A DNA stretch of 47,172 bases from Prasinococcaceae sp. CCMP 1430 (GCA_013416795.1 RQSC01001393.1:10621-57792), one strand, 5' to 3'; counted from the stretch's first letter, positions 28,422-39,900 are shown. Notes: a model not told the origin generated them from the sequence alone. Numbers and translations: made by a program.

Positions 28422-30356
28422 TCAGCTCAGCTTTACCCAGAGCGTCTTCAGGTATATGGGCTGACCGCCTGCTGTGAAGTCGGGTGGCTGCGCCACGTAG
28501 CAGCGCTCGAGCACGTCCCGCCCGCACATGCGCGCCGCCTGGTCGATCATGGCCTCGAAGTCGCGCGGGTCGAGGCGCGCGCAGTTGGTCGAGCACAGGA
28601 GCACGCCGCCGGGCGCCACCACAGACATGGCGTCGTGCGCTAGGCGGGCATAGTTGCGCGCTGCCGAAAATGTGGTCACCTTGCGCTTCTTGGAGCGGGA
28701 GCGGGAAAAGGTTGGAGGGTCAACCGCGACAGCGTCGAAGAGGCGTCCCTGGGCCGGCGATTGGTTTTGAGTGCGGAGCCATCGAGGAGCGCGATCGCGT
28801 CAGTGCACGCAGCAGGGGTGGCAGCATGCGTGGTTGAGCGAGCGAGGCGCGCTCACTGCACGCACCTTGCGCTGCAGGTAGCCCAGCCACTCGAAGGCAT
28901 CGCCGAAGATGAAGTCGTGCTCGTCGGGGTCTACGCCGTTTGCGCGGAAGTTGTCCTTACCCCACTCGAGGTACTTTTTCGAGAGGTCCACGCTGGTAGT
29001 GCGTGGGGCGCGAGGCCCCAGCGCTGCGCACACCGAGAAGGCGCACGTATACGCAAACAGGTTCAAGAACTCCGGCCGGGCGCCCGGCCGCACGCTGTCG
29101 AAGAGCATGCTCGATTCGAAGACACGACCCTGGAGCAGCTTGCGGCGGTTGTCCCGCTGGTCAAGAAATATGCCAACGCTGTAGCCTTCACCCATGGAGC
29201 ACAGGAACGTGACCCCGTTTTCGCGCACGGCAAAGCGATCGACCTGCGCGCCGGCGTCCCCACGGCGGTCCTCATCTGCATCCTCGCCCTCGCCGCCGCT
29301 CGCGCCGTCAACTTCACCGCGGTCGCCGGGAGGCACTGCGAAAGGCCTCGGCGGCGAGCCGGCTACGAGCTCAGGGCTGTTGCCATCGTTACCAACGTAT
29401 GCAAGCAGCGACTTTAGATACGCCGACGTGATCGGCGTGCCGCCCTCGCCGAGCGGTCGCTTGCCGAGCCACGAGCCCGCTCGCCCGGCGTCGCTGGCGG
29501 CGTTCTCGCTATCCGACTGCAGAAGCAACGCGCCACCGAGCAGGTCTGCGCTGTGGTTCACCGCGCCACCGTCGCCGCGCCAAACGCGCACGCAGTCGGT
29601 GTCGTCTGGCCACACCGTCGCGCGCGCGGCGGCGAGCGTCGCCGCAGATGGAGGTGCGTCAGCGCCATCTTCGCCCACCTCCAGCAGCACCGGCTCGCCC
29701 GTCTCCGGGTGCAAGAACTCCGTCTTTGACACGCGCGTGTGCGCGTCCCCAACGCGGTATTCACGCGGCCGCTTCTCGCTGAGGCGCTCCGCTGCAAGCC
29801 TCGTTTTTGCCAGCACCATAAGCCCGCTATCCTCCCAGCGCAGCTTCCAGGGCGCTCGCAGCGCGCCCCACTGTTCGGGCTCGCGCTGGCGCAGCCACTC
29901 CAGCACGCCTGCCCCCGCGTTGCGCGCGTCCGCCACCGATGCCGCCCAGCCCGCGGGCTTGTCAACTGCCAGCACGTGCGCGTCCTCGTGCACGACCATC
30001 GGGCAGCCGTAACGCAGGCCGTCGCGGCGCGGCCCGGGTGCAGGCGCGGTGTCTTCAATCGATGCAGGCGCGACATAGCTGCCAGGCGGTGCGGCGGTGT
30101 ACTCGAGCAGCTCGTCAGGGCCGCTCGCATCCTCAAACGCGCGCTTCTGCTCGCGCCCGCCACGGCTGTCATCACGCTCCCAACCACCGCGCCCGCGCCC
30201 TCGCGCGAGCGATTCCACCGCAGAGGCCCCGCGTCCCCGGCCGCTGCCTCTCCCGCGGCCGCGGCCGCGGCCGCTGCCACCCCGCCCCCTGCCTGGCCGA
30301 GAGCGGCCGACCACCACCGGCGGCAGCTGCCGCGGCGCCGCGCGCGCCGCAGCCAT
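28422..30356 (-). CDS. RlmI-like SAM methyltransferase fused to a degenerate RluD-like domain
   Basis: 605 residues in two exons, 30356-28866 and 28748-28422, joined at phase 0 (donor GTGCGT). Order: an RG-rich N-terminus (about residues 15-55); a pseudouridine-synthase-like domain with VVHEDAHVLAVDKPAGWAAS and LRWEDSGLMVLAKTRLAAER; then a class I rRNA cytosine-C5 methyltransferase of the RlmI type with VRENGVTFLCSMGEGYSVG, IFLDQRDNRRKL, FLNLFAYTCAFSVCAALG, SVDLSKKYLEWGKDNFRANG and FIFGDAFEWL in exon 1, and FDAVAVDPPTFSRSRSKKRK and VLLCSTNCARLDP in exon 2. The catalytic Asp of the HRLDxxTSG motif of pseudouridine synthases is missing, so that half probably only binds RNA. The likely target is organellar or cytosolic rRNA. 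Confidence 0.85.
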
Positions 30357-30826
30357 GGCTGGCAGCGCCTCCCGCTTGCGCGCGCGGGGGGATCGCGCGC
30401 GTGTGGCGCCCTTGCTGTCTCCACACCCCACACCCCACACCCCACACCGCCACCACCACCACTCACACACACACGCACACGCACCCCACCCCACCCCTCG
30501 CGACGCGCTCGCTCCCATAACCCTCTCCCGCTGCACGCCTTGCCACGTGGAAGTTACGGGTACAACAGAGGTGGCTCGATTATGGGTGAAGGTAAATAGG
30601 GTTCGCAGTCTTCCTCTTGCGCGGGGCGCGGCGAGGAGCAGCAGCGCGGCCTTACCCATATGCGCGTGCGTTCGAGGAGGGGGAGGGGGGAGGGGGCTAG
30701 CGTGGGCAGAGCTCGCGGGCGTTGCGCCCCCACCCCACCCCCCCTAACACCCGCCGCCCTCCCTCTCCCTCTGCGCTCGTGTCGCGGATCTCGCCTTGTT
30801 CCGTGTCGCCTGGCGTGCGCGGCGGA
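30357..30826. other. Divergent promoter with CA-rich simple repeats
   Basis: Spacer between the fusion methyltransferase (minus) and TspO (plus). It holds CACACCC repeats at 30421-30450, CCACCA/CACACA repeats to about 30500, and a less GC-rich block near 30540-30600. No gene is recognised. Confidence 0.6.
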
Positions 30827-31695
30827 ATGGCGGGCAGTGCGGCCTTGCGCGGCGGCGGCGCCGCCGCGCGCTGCGGCGCCGCGCGCATGCGGCGCGCGGC
30901 GCCGCGGCGGGCGCGGGCGGTGGGGACTCCGCGGCGGACGCGGGGAAGGCTGCCGCCGAGGCGGTGGAAAGTGCTATCGGCGTGGAGAAGGTGGACGCGC
31001 CTGCGCCCAGCGCGACCTACCGCGACGTTGAGGAGCTCGACCTCGCCTACTGCGGGAAGTACGCGGCAGCCACGGCTTTCCAGGTCGGCGCGCTGTGCCT
31101 GGCGCTGGGTGCGATCGACGCGGTCACCCCGGCGCTCGCTTCCGCGACGCCGCTGGGTGGCGCGCTGCCCAAGGGTATGCTGTGGGTGTTCCTCGCATTC
31201 ATCTCCGTGAAGAGCAGGGTGTTCAGCCCTCTCGACGCGCGCCGCACGCGGAGGACATTTGACACGGTGAAGAGACCGAGCTGGGCACCGCCGGGGATCG
31301 CGTTCCCGATCATTTGGTCCACAATCGCTTTGCTGCGCGCCACCTCTGGCACGATGGTGTGGGAGGCACTCGGACGGACCGCGCTGGCGGCGCCGCTCGT
31401 GGCTTTTGTGGTGCACCTCGCTATCGGCGACCTCTGGAACGCCATGTTCACGACGGAGCGGCGGCTCGGCGCGGGCGTGGTGGGCGTGCTCATGGTGTGG
31501 CTCAGCGTCATGACGGTCGGCAGCATCTACTACGGCGTTGCACCGGCTGCGGCGTACGTCTTCGCGCCGAGCATGGCGTGGATTAGCGTGGCGACTTGTC
31601 TCGTGACGAACATCTGGTACATCAACGGGAAGGAGCCGCTGTACCCGATGAAGAGAGTGGACATCGACACTGCCGAGGCAGGCGTGAAGGCGTGA
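30827..31695 (+). CDS. TspO/MBR family membrane protein, N-terminus unresolved
   Basis: Five-helix membrane protein related to the tryptophan-rich sensory/translocator protein that binds porphyrins and sterols. The conserved frame begins before DVEELDLAYCGKYAAATAF. Family features are RPSWAPPGIAFPIIWSTIALL (the KPSWxPP motif), SGTMVWEALG, VVHLAIGDLWNAMF (the LWN motif) and SMAWISVATCLVTNIWYING near the end. Extra hydrophobic segments precede the core. The only nearby ATG with good context, 30827, opens a different frame, giving MAGSAALRGG and an Arg-rich, transit-like leader. Either a small intron between about 30900 and 31010 or an upstream exon must join it. Plastid localisation is therefore plausible but unproven. 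Confidence 0.8.
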
Positions 31696-31848
31696 TGTGC
31701 GGAGGGGCGCTGCACCTGTTTCCCGCACATCGGCAGAGCAGTACCATCGTAAGAATTCTGTGATTTCTACATCTACTGCACATCTTTTCCCCCTGCCTAC
31801 CTACTGTACCTGCCCCTTTCCTCCCGCGAGCGAGTCTTCACTCGTGCT

Positions 31849-33113
31849 TCACTGTGCGAGGCCACGCGAGTAGCGCGCACGCCTAGCCTTGATGGACTCG
31901 ACGACCTCCGGCGCGCCAGAGATGTAGGCGTCGAGGCCCGCCCCACACGCACCACCGTGCGCGTTGCAGAGCGCCGCCAGTGCGGCTGGCAGCGGCGGCG
32001 GTGGCGTGGGCTTCGCGAGCGCGGGAGGGCTGAGGGGCACCGGCATCCCGCCTGTCGTGGGGTCAGCGCCCCAACGTGCACCCGGGCCCACCTAGCAGAG
32101 AGCGCATGATGCACTCATGCGCGCGAATTGCCGCCTCCCCCCTCCCCACTCACCAGCACGCACCTTGTGTTGCATAGAATTGCACCCTGGCGATGTTGCG
32201 ACAGGCCTTCAGACCACCGACCTCCTCGGGGGCGCCCATGGCCGCGAGGGGCGTCCTGTGCAGCGCACTGGCATCCTCAAAGACGACCATCTGCTCCAGA
32301 GCACCGTCGACAGCCACAAAGTTGCGCGCGCACGCGCCACGGGCGAGCGCAGCCGCGTCCTCGCTCAATTCAAGCTCGTACAGGTCATCGTCGTCGTTGT
32401 CACACGTCTGCGCCTCGGGCGGCAGGGGAAGCACGACCTCCAGGTACTCCATTTCGCCGGCGACGTCCGCCCGCACGCGCTCGTACTGCTCCAGCCGCGA
32501 GCCGCCCACACCTGCCGCCCCGGCGCGCGTGCAGCCAAGCAGCATGTGGCCGAGCAGGGTGCCTGGCGCGTGTCCGTCCCTGTGCCCTGTATCGAGCGAG
32601 CGCGCGCGTGCCACAGGATGTCAGCTCATATCGCGCGCGCTCGCGGCTTTGCATGCGGGCGCTCACCGACGTACAGCCGATGTTGGCGCCCGCCCCCGCC
32701 GGCGAGAAGAGCTCGAACTCGCCACGAATGCGCACCGGCGCGCCCGTGGCCTCGGCGGCATCTGCAAAGAGCGGCACCAGGTGCTGGCGCAGGAAGTCCA
32801 GCACGAGCTCCCCCGCAGAACCACTTGGACCGGCGGCCGACAACGAGTCTCTAGGCGCCGACGCGTCGGCCTCACCCACGGCCTCGTGTGCGTGCGCGTG
32901 CAGCTCGAAGCCGAAGCAGCCGTGCGCTCGCAGCCTCTCAACCGCCGCGGCCATTCGATCGCGCCAGCCACCGCAACGCGCACGCACGCTCACGACCGGT
33001 GCAGGCGCGCTCTCGTCTTTGCCACCGCACTCGTCCCCGCACATGCGTGCTCGCACGGCGTCCACGCGCGCGCCGCGGACGCTGGCGCCGGAGAAGACCA
33101 AATCCGCGTACAT
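31849..33113 (-). CDS. Unrecognised three-exon protein
   Basis: Start at 33113 (MYADLVFSGASVRGARVD). Exon 1 ends near 32667-32671, exon 2 spans about 32579-32164 and exon 3 is 32051-31849. The exon 2/3 junction is phase-consistent (donor GTGCGT, acceptor GACAG). The exon 1/2 junction is not settled: with the strong GTGAGC donor at 32666 the phase does not fit, whereas a weaker donor four bases earlier fits. The product is about 355 residues and I do not recognise it. Visible features: a His/Ala stretch (GFELHAHAHEAVGEA), a helix around VLDFLRQHLVPLFADAA, strands in PVRIRGEFELFSPAG, an acidic loop (CDNDDDDLYELELSED) and NFVAVDGALEQMVVFEDA. The end is ISGAPEVVESIKARRARYSR. The acidic, motif-like exon 2 argues for a true gene. 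Confidence 0.6.
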
Positions 33114-33310
33114 CCCAGGCAGAGGGCGTCGCTGCGCTCTCGCCACGCGGCTCTGCGATCACGATGCCGCCCGGCCGCCCAGAGGCCGGCGCGCTGCGGC
33201 GCGGTCCCTGTGGCGCGCCGCCGGCGGTCGCAGCACTTGATGCGCTGGGCGGGGGGATCCAGGGTGCCACACACGCACGGCCGCGCGCCCGCTGCCGCCA
33301 GGGCGCAGCG

Positions 33311-34518
33311 ATGACGGTTACGCCGCCCCCGCCGCCTGCCGCCGCGCCACCCGCCGACCCTCCCCCGCCCTCGCTCGCAGTTGCGATGGGCTCGCCATCG
33401 GCGCGCTCAGCGCGCGTGCGTGCGCTGAGCGGCTCGGCGTCGTCGGCGCGCGCCGTAGCGCCCGCAGCGGCATGGTTCAGGGTCGCCCTCGCCGTGCGTG
33501 GCAGGGCCTTCCCCAGGGTGGCGGCGCCTTGGCTCCTCGTGACGGTATTCGCCGCCGCATGGGCGGCGCTCGCGGAGCGCGGTCATGTCGGCGTGGGCGC
33601 TCTGCGCGACCTCGCGGGGCTCAAGAGCGCCTACGCGCTCGTGGCGACCACGCTCGGCTTCCTGCTCGTGTTCCGCCTCAACCGCGCGGCGGCGCGCTAC
33701 TGGGACTCGCGCGCGATGTGGGGCGCACTCATCGCGCACAGCAGGGCATTCGCTGGCTCGGCGGCCGTACAGCTTGCGCATGCGCCGAACGAGCGGGACA
33801 ACGCCGTGCGCTGGGTGGCGGCCCTTCTGGTCTCCACCCCGCACTTCCTGCGCAGGGACAAGGCCATCTGCGCGGACTCGCTGGCGGGCGTGCTCGGTGC
33901 CGCCGAGCTGCAGGCGCTGCGTGCGGCCGCGCACGCGCCGCTGTACGCGGCGCAGCGCGCGCGCGTGGCTTGCGCGCGCGCGCTGCACGTGGGGGAGTCG
34001 ACGGGCGCGGGGGTTGCCGCAAGACGCGCGTATACCATGGGCGCGCTGGAGGCGAAGATCGACGCGCTCGTCGGGCAGGTTGGGGGCATGGAGCGCGTGC
34101 GTGGCACGCCGCTGCCACTCGTGTATGTTGCCCATCTGCGCGTCTTCCTCCTGGTGGGTCTGCTCAGCCTGCCGCTCCTGTTTTACGACGAATGGTGCGC
34201 ACGCGCACGCGCTCGACACGCACGCACGCGTTCGCCCGCGCGCGATACACGCGCACGCGCACATTGCTGACACGCTCGCGCACGGAATGCAGGGGCTACG
34301 GTACTGTGCCAGCCGTTGCGCTCATAGCGGCGGGCTTGCTTGGCATTGATGCAGCCGCGAGCGAGTGCGAGAGTCCCTTCGACCGCCGACCAAACCATCT
34401 CCAGCAGGAATCCTTCGTGGCCGCCGCGCTCGACAACATCCTGCAGCTCGTCAGCCAGACCGAGGAGATCAAGGCGGCCGGGGGGTGCGTCGCGCTCGAA
34501 GAGCCTCGGTGTCTGTGA
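33311..34518 (+). CDS. Bestrophin-like anion channel
   Basis: Chloride/bicarbonate channel of the bestrophin (UPF0187) family; in algae and plants related proteins sit in thylakoids and help supply bicarbonate or balance membrane potential. Exon 1 is 33311-34194 and exon 2 is 34293-34518, joined at phase 2 through the codon for Trp in DEW/GYGTVPAVALI. Evidence: SAYALVATTLGFLLVFRLNRAAARYWDSRAMWG (shape of the family motif with the N/R..YxR.W.), the long loop with STPHFLRRDK, RVRGTPLPLVYVAHLRVFLLV, LSLPLLFYDEW, ALIAAGLLGIDAAASECESPF and LDNILQLVSQ. A Pro/Ala-rich leader could hold a transit peptide. The ATG at 33386 is an alternative start. It is 198 bp from the divergent orphan gene. Confidence 0.9.
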
Positions 34519-34602
34519 CGCGCGCGCTCGTGGGTGGGCGCACGTGTCTCACGCCTGTATCATAAGGCCGCTCTGTTGTATTATGATGCGCGCGCACACA
34601 GG

Positions 34603-35590
34603 TCAGGCCGCTGCGGCCTGCTGCTGGGCGGCTTGTGCGACCTTGGCCTCGTACGCGAGGTCTTTGCGCACGCGCAAGGCGTCGAGCACCTTGCGCTTCT
34701 CCTCCCTGGCATCTACCTCAGCCTTGATACCACCTCCGCCGGCGCGCGCCTTGGCGGGTGCCTGCAGGGCTCGCTGGCGTCAGAGATGGCCATGCGAGCG
34801 CAAAGCTGTAGCCTCGGTTGCGCGTGCTCTCACGCTTACGCACACGAGGCACGCTGACGCACCTTCTCAAACCTTGCCTTCATGGCGGCTAGAGCGCTGC
34901 CCATCTCTGCTGCGACGGCGTTGGCACGCTTCTCAGCAGCCTGGACCTTCGCCTCGGCGGCCGAAAGCGACGGCACGCGCGCTTCCGGCAGCGCGAGTTC
35001 TTTGTCCTGCTCGGCGGGCCTCCGCCGCCCGCGTGGCCTGTCCTCATCGGTCGTCCCCCTCGCGCGCAGCGCCGCCGCGGCGGCAGCCCTCTCCTTGCGG
35101 TTCGCGAGCGCCGCGTCCTCCCTCTCCGCCTTGCGCGCGCGCACCATCTCAGCGACGGCCTCAGCCTTGGCATGGGCCTCGCGCTTGGCGGCCGCGCGGC
35201 GCTCGGCGATGGCATCGGCGTCGAGCGCAGCGGCCGCCCCGGGCGCGGCCGCGTTGGCGCGGTCGATTGCCGCGGCGCGCTTCTTCGCCGCCTGCGCGCG
35301 GAGGTGCGCGCGGCGGTCATCCTCGCGCTGCCTGTCATCGAGGCGGCGCTGCGCGACGCGCTCGCGCGCGGCCTCCGCCTTACGCTCCTCGGCGCGCTCC
35401 CCGTAACGCCTCCGCCAGTCCTCCCACTCGCGGCGTTCTGCGGCTGCCGCGCGGCGCCTCGCCTCCACTGCGTCCGCGCGCGTCTCGTCGGCCCTCGCGC
35501 GCGCCTCGATGGCCTTGCCCCCCGCGTGCGCTCCCGACCGCTTCGGCGGCATCTCGGCGCGGGCGGCCTCGCGCGCGCGGCGCTCGGCCT
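34603..35590 (-). CDS. Charged coiled-coil protein, 5' part lost in assembly gap
   Basis: The last exon, 34761-34603, encodes 52 residues (EVDAREEKRKVLDALRVRKD region). The upstream exon runs from 34863 into the N block at 35591. The 101 bp intron has a GTGCGT donor and a phase-0 junction. The product is almost entirely Ala/Glu/Arg/Lys with heptad-like spacing (AERKAEAARERVAQRRLDD; AEAVAEMVRARKAEREDAAL), that is a long coiled coil. A possible start, MPPKRSGAHAGG at 35552, exists, but the open frame with the same composition continues into the gap, so the N-terminus is unknown. A cytoskeletal or flagellar role would be a guess. Convergent with the bestrophin gene, 84 bp between stops. Confidence 0.7.
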
Positions 35591-36062
35591 NNNNNNNNNN
35601 NNNNNNNNNNNNNNNNNNNNNNNNNNNNNNNNNNNNNNNNNNNNNNNNNNNNNNNNNNNNNNNNNNNNNNNNNNNNNNNNNNNNNNNNNNNNNNNNNNNN
35701 NNNNNNNNNNNNNNNNNNNNNNNNNNNNNNNNNNNNNNNNNNNNNNNNNNNNNNNNNNNNNNNNNNNNNNNNNNNNNNNNNNNNNNNNNNNNNNNNNNNN
35801 NNNNNNNNNNNNNNNNNNNNNNNNNNNNNNNNNNNNNNNNNNNNNNNNNNNNNNNNNNNNNNNNNNNNNNNNNNNNNNNNNNNNNNNNNNNNNNNNNNNN
35901 NNNNNNNNNNNNNNNNNNNNNNNNNNNNNNNNNNNNNNNNNNNNNNNNNNNNNNNNNNNNNNNNNNNNNNNNNNNNNNNNNNNNNNNNNNNNNNNNNNNN
36001 NNNNNNNNNNNNNNNNNNNNNNNNNNNNNNNNNNNNNNNNNNNNNNNNNNNNNNNNNNNNNN
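35591..36062. other. Assembly gap of 472 N
   Basis: Unsequenced block. It is flanked on the right by C-rich homopolymers (36063-36085), a likely cause of the break. It removes the 5' part of the coiled-coil gene. Confidence 0.99.
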
Positions 36063-36227
36063 CCCCCCCCCTTCCCCCCCCCCCTCCGCGCGAGTTGACC
36101 GTCGCGCCGCGCGGCGCGCGCTCGGGGAACCGAACCCGCTCCTGGAAGAAGGGTCTACATTCCACGCGCCCTGCAGTGAAATGTGATACTTCAATTCGCT
36201 CGACCGCTCTGGTGGATGGGCGTGAAG

Positions 36228-36246
36228 GTTTGGGTTTAACCCAAAC
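36228..36246. repeat. Perfect 9 bp inverted repeat with 1 bp centre
   Basis: GTTTGGGTTTAACCCAAAC: arms GTTTGGGTT and AACCCAAAC around a single T. Possibly an operator-like or hairpin sequence; function unknown. Confidence 0.85.
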
Positions 36247-36519
36247 ACTGTCGCTGCGTCCGCTGCCCGCCGGACGGCATCGAATCACGTCCTCCGCGGC
36301 CCGCACGACGCCATGTTGGTGTACGGTACGTACCATCCGCCTGATGGTTAAAACGCATGCGAATTCGAGCGCCCTTTTATGGATTTCCCGTGGGTACATT
36401 TATTAATGAAAGTGAATGAGGCATGACGCGCCCCGCTCGCTCGGCCGGATGCCTGCATTGACTGCATTGATGCCTGATGCCGGATGCGGATGCCAGCCGG
36501 ACGGGCCGTTTCCGCGCGC

Positions 36520-36603
36520 GCATGCGTTTCGATGGCGGTGCGGAGACGCATGCGTTTCGATGGCGGTGTGAAAACGCATGCGTTTCGATGGGCGGTTCCC
36601 CGA
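36520..36603 (+). repeat. Three 28 bp tandem units with palindromic GCATGC core
   Basis: Units start with GCATGCGTTTCGATGG at 36520, 36548 and 36576. The third is preceded by AAAAC, creating the perfect palindrome AAACGCATGCGTTT. Related single copies lie at 12246-12263 and 36343-36360. Confidence 0.85.
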
Positions 36604-36950
36604 GGGGCGCGCGCGTTGACGGACGCTAGCCGTTTCTGCGCGCGCGCGCGCGGCGGCGGTTGTGCTCGGCGGAGCACTCGCTGCTCCCCCTCATCATCAC
36701 GGCGTCGACGCTGTTGGCGTCGTTCATGTTCCCCGAGGCCGACCGGTCGATGGGGCCCGACGCGGCGCGATGCGCGGGGCCCCGGCCGATGCCGCGGCGC
36801 AGCAGGCGCGCGGGGACGCTCGGCTGCGGGCGGTGGCCGGCGGCAGCTGCTGGCCGCTGGTACAGAGGCGGCAGAGGCGACCCATCCAGCGTGGCCGCGG
36901 CTGCTGGCGGCTGGCTGCTGCGCGCCGTTGCACGGCCCGCGTGCGCCACC

Positions 36951-39900
36951 ATGGAGCGCGCGCTGGCTGAGGCCGCCGTCGGCGCGACCGCCGGGGCGCT
37001 GCCGCTGTGCGGGGCCAGCGGCGAGTTCGGGTGCGAATGCCCAAGCTCCCTCGCCAGGGCGGACTCCGATGGCAGCAACGCGCCCTTTCTCGAGGACACG
37101 GCCATGACATTCACGGATCTCAACTGGCGCCTGGCGCTGCTGGCACTTTTCTTCGTGGCGCTCGTGCTCGTGCTCTTGGCCGTCCGGTCGGTAAAGCTGC
37201 TGCGGCGCTCGTGCGACCCCTGCGTATTCATCGACGCCGAAAACAGGCTCTACCCCCCCTAGCCGCCAGTGCCGCCCGTGCACGGCCCTGTCGCATGGCT
37301 GAGCGCAGCGCTGACGAGAAAGGAGGAGATGCTGCGCACGTACTGCTCACTTGACGAGATCATGCTTATCCGCTGGTTTGAGATGTCCGCGCGCCTCTTC
37401 GGGCTCGCCGTGGCAATCGTAGGCGCGCCGCTGCTCGTCGCGTACTGGGTCGTCTCAAAAGACTCCTTGGGCGACCAACTCGACGGCCGCGTCGCGAGCC
37501 TGAGCCTGCTGTCGTGCGTGGTGGTCGCAGCCGAGAACCAGCAGAGCGCGGGCGACATCTACAATGACTGGGCGCCATGGCTCGTCTGTAGCCAGCTGTA
37601 CCTCTTCTCAGGTCTGATGCTCGCCATGGTCACTCAAGAGACTCGCATGTACGCGAGGAAGCTCTGGGAACAGGATCCGACGGTCCTGGGTGCACAGCTG
37701 CACGCGGTGCTGCTGTCGGACGTGCCCACGCTCCACGAAGAGGAGCTACGTGTGACGCTCGACCGCCACCACGATGCAGGCGCACTGGCGGCGTTGCGCC
37801 TTGCCGTGCGCACTGTGGCCACGCTGGTCGTCTTCGTATTCGTCGATGTTCTGCCCGGGTGGATAGTCGTCGACTGGGTGCGCGCACGGCGCGCCAAGCG
37901 CGAGGACCAAGCGGCGGACGCTCGTCAGTCGGTCGTGAGCTTCGATGGTGGCAAGCCCCCCCCAAGCAGCGCCTGCGACAATTGCCTGAATTGCTGCCTT
38001 AACGCGAGCGCGGTGAGTAGCAGTGATGCCGGCGAGCAGCGCGAGAGGCATGGCGCGGGGGCCAGCCCCGGCGCGAATGGTAGCGACCGCCCTCGGAGCC
38101 CCAGCAGTGAGGACGAGATAGCCGGCGGCGCGCCGATGAGCTCATTCATGGCCTTTGAATCGCTTAAGGAGAAGCAACTGGTGCGCCTCACGCGAGCCGA
38201 GTCCAAGGATCTGGTGCGCTCAAAGCTCGAGTCCTTCTTCGGAGAAGGCGAAATATTGTACCAGGTGCGTCCCGCCAGCAAGAGTGCGCGCGAGCACGCC
38301 TCCGCGCACGCTCGTGCGCGTGAGCGGCGCTGACCACCCTCGATGGCGCGCGCGTTGCCTGCGCCTGCCCTTACCTATCACCCCACCAACGCGCGCGCGC
38401 ACGCTCCTGCAGGTGCACCCCCAAAACATGGACCGCCTGGACCGTGCGACCGCGCGCTATGAGCGCGCGCGCACTGTGCGAATGCGCTACACGCTCGCTC
38501 AGTCTCTGGTGCGCATGTACTCGCGCAAACTCGGACCCTCCGACCGCGACGGGGGGAGCGCCCAACGCGACGGGGGGAGCGCCCAACGCGCGGCTGAGGC
38601 AAAGGAGCTGGCGTGCATGCGGCGAATGTACGCCGAGAGATCGCGACTCCTGGAATCAGAGGCACCGAGCCACTCGGCGGTGGTGGTCTTTCGGCGCGCA
38701 CAGAGCGCCACTCTTTGTGCGCAGGTGCAGCTGAGCAGCACGCTGCAGTTCTGGCACACGGAGCACGCGCCAGGACCACAAGACGCCGTGTGGCGAAACA
38801 TGGCTCTCACGAAGGGCGCGCGTGCGTGGAAGACGCTGCGAGGACGGGTGGTGGCGATCGCCATGATCGTGTACTTCATGGTGCCCATCTCGTACCTGCG
38901 GCGGGCCGAAAAGGAGTTTGTTGACACGTTTGGCGACAAGACCGCAGGGGTGGTACAGGGAGCCTTCGTGCTGGTGCTGACGATCATCTTTTTCATCGTG
39001 GGGCATATGCTCTCGCTGGCCCTCTCGCGTCGGATGGGGCACGTTTCCTTCTCGGAGATGGATGTCGAAGGCGCGAGCATTTACTTCTACTTGTTGGTGG
39101 TCAATGGCGTCCTGGCCAACCTGGACGACACTAACATCTGGGAGGACCTGGGAGAATACTCGTTGGACATGGAAGAAGCGGGGCGCGAGCTCGCGCGACG
39201 CTTCGCGGCGGCATCGCCCTTCTTTCTGGCGTTTGTGCTGCTGCGTACGGCGCAGAGCGTGCCGCTCGAGCTCATCCATCCGCCCTTCCACCTGGGCTTC
39301 GTTTCCAAGTGGGTCGCGCACAAAGTGAAAGGCACCACGGGCTTGTCAGAGAAGCAGCTGCGCGAATGGACGCTGCCCGAGGCCACGCCCATACACCGTG
39401 TGCCCGCGCAAGCCATGCTGATCTTCTTTCTGGGTACCGTATACGCAGTGGTCTCGCCGCTGCTGCTGATAGTCTGCATGATATTCTTCGCGTGCTTCAC
39501 CGTGGTGTGGCGGCACAACGTCGTGTACCACTACCGCCAGAGATACGTTGCTGGCGGCAACCTGTGGCCATGGCTGGTGAAGAACATGACGCTCAGTCTA
39601 GTTTTCGCACAGGTGGTCTGCATTTTCTCGACGGGGAGCTGGGGCGGTGGCGCGCAGCGGCTGGCACTTGTCCCGCTGCCTCTGCTGACTATTTGGGTGT
39701 ACGTCGTCGGGCTCCTGCCGGCGCTTTCCAAGGCAAGTGTGCGGCCACTGGACACGACTCTTGACAAGGAGAGAGCGAAGAAAATGTTGGAGCTGGAGGA
39801 GGAGGTCAACAGAAGCCGCTGGTATGATTACTGCCCGCACAACTTGAAGCCGACTCCGACCGAGCTTTCCGCTGCCTCCATAGTGAGGCGGTGGTGGAGG

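Larger units (their letters stand above)
36063..36950. other. Intergenic stretch with palindromes and a 28 bp tandem repeat
   Basis: No gene recognised between the gap and the OSCA start. It contains the inverted repeat at 36228-36246, ATGCC-rich low complexity at 36445-36495 and three 28 bp units at 36520-36603. The part from 36660 is open in the OSCA frame but has no ATG before 36745, and the best start context is at 36951. Confidence 0.6.

Noticed and set aside
28761-29417. Plus-strand open frame of 218 codons
   Set aside because: Lies antisense to the methyltransferase core, has no motif, and the minus-strand protein is unmistakable.
34340-36406. Long plus-strand frame running through the N gap
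   Set aside because: Its length comes from 472 N translated as unknown residues and from high GC content; the visible parts are low complexity and antisense to the coiled-coil gene.
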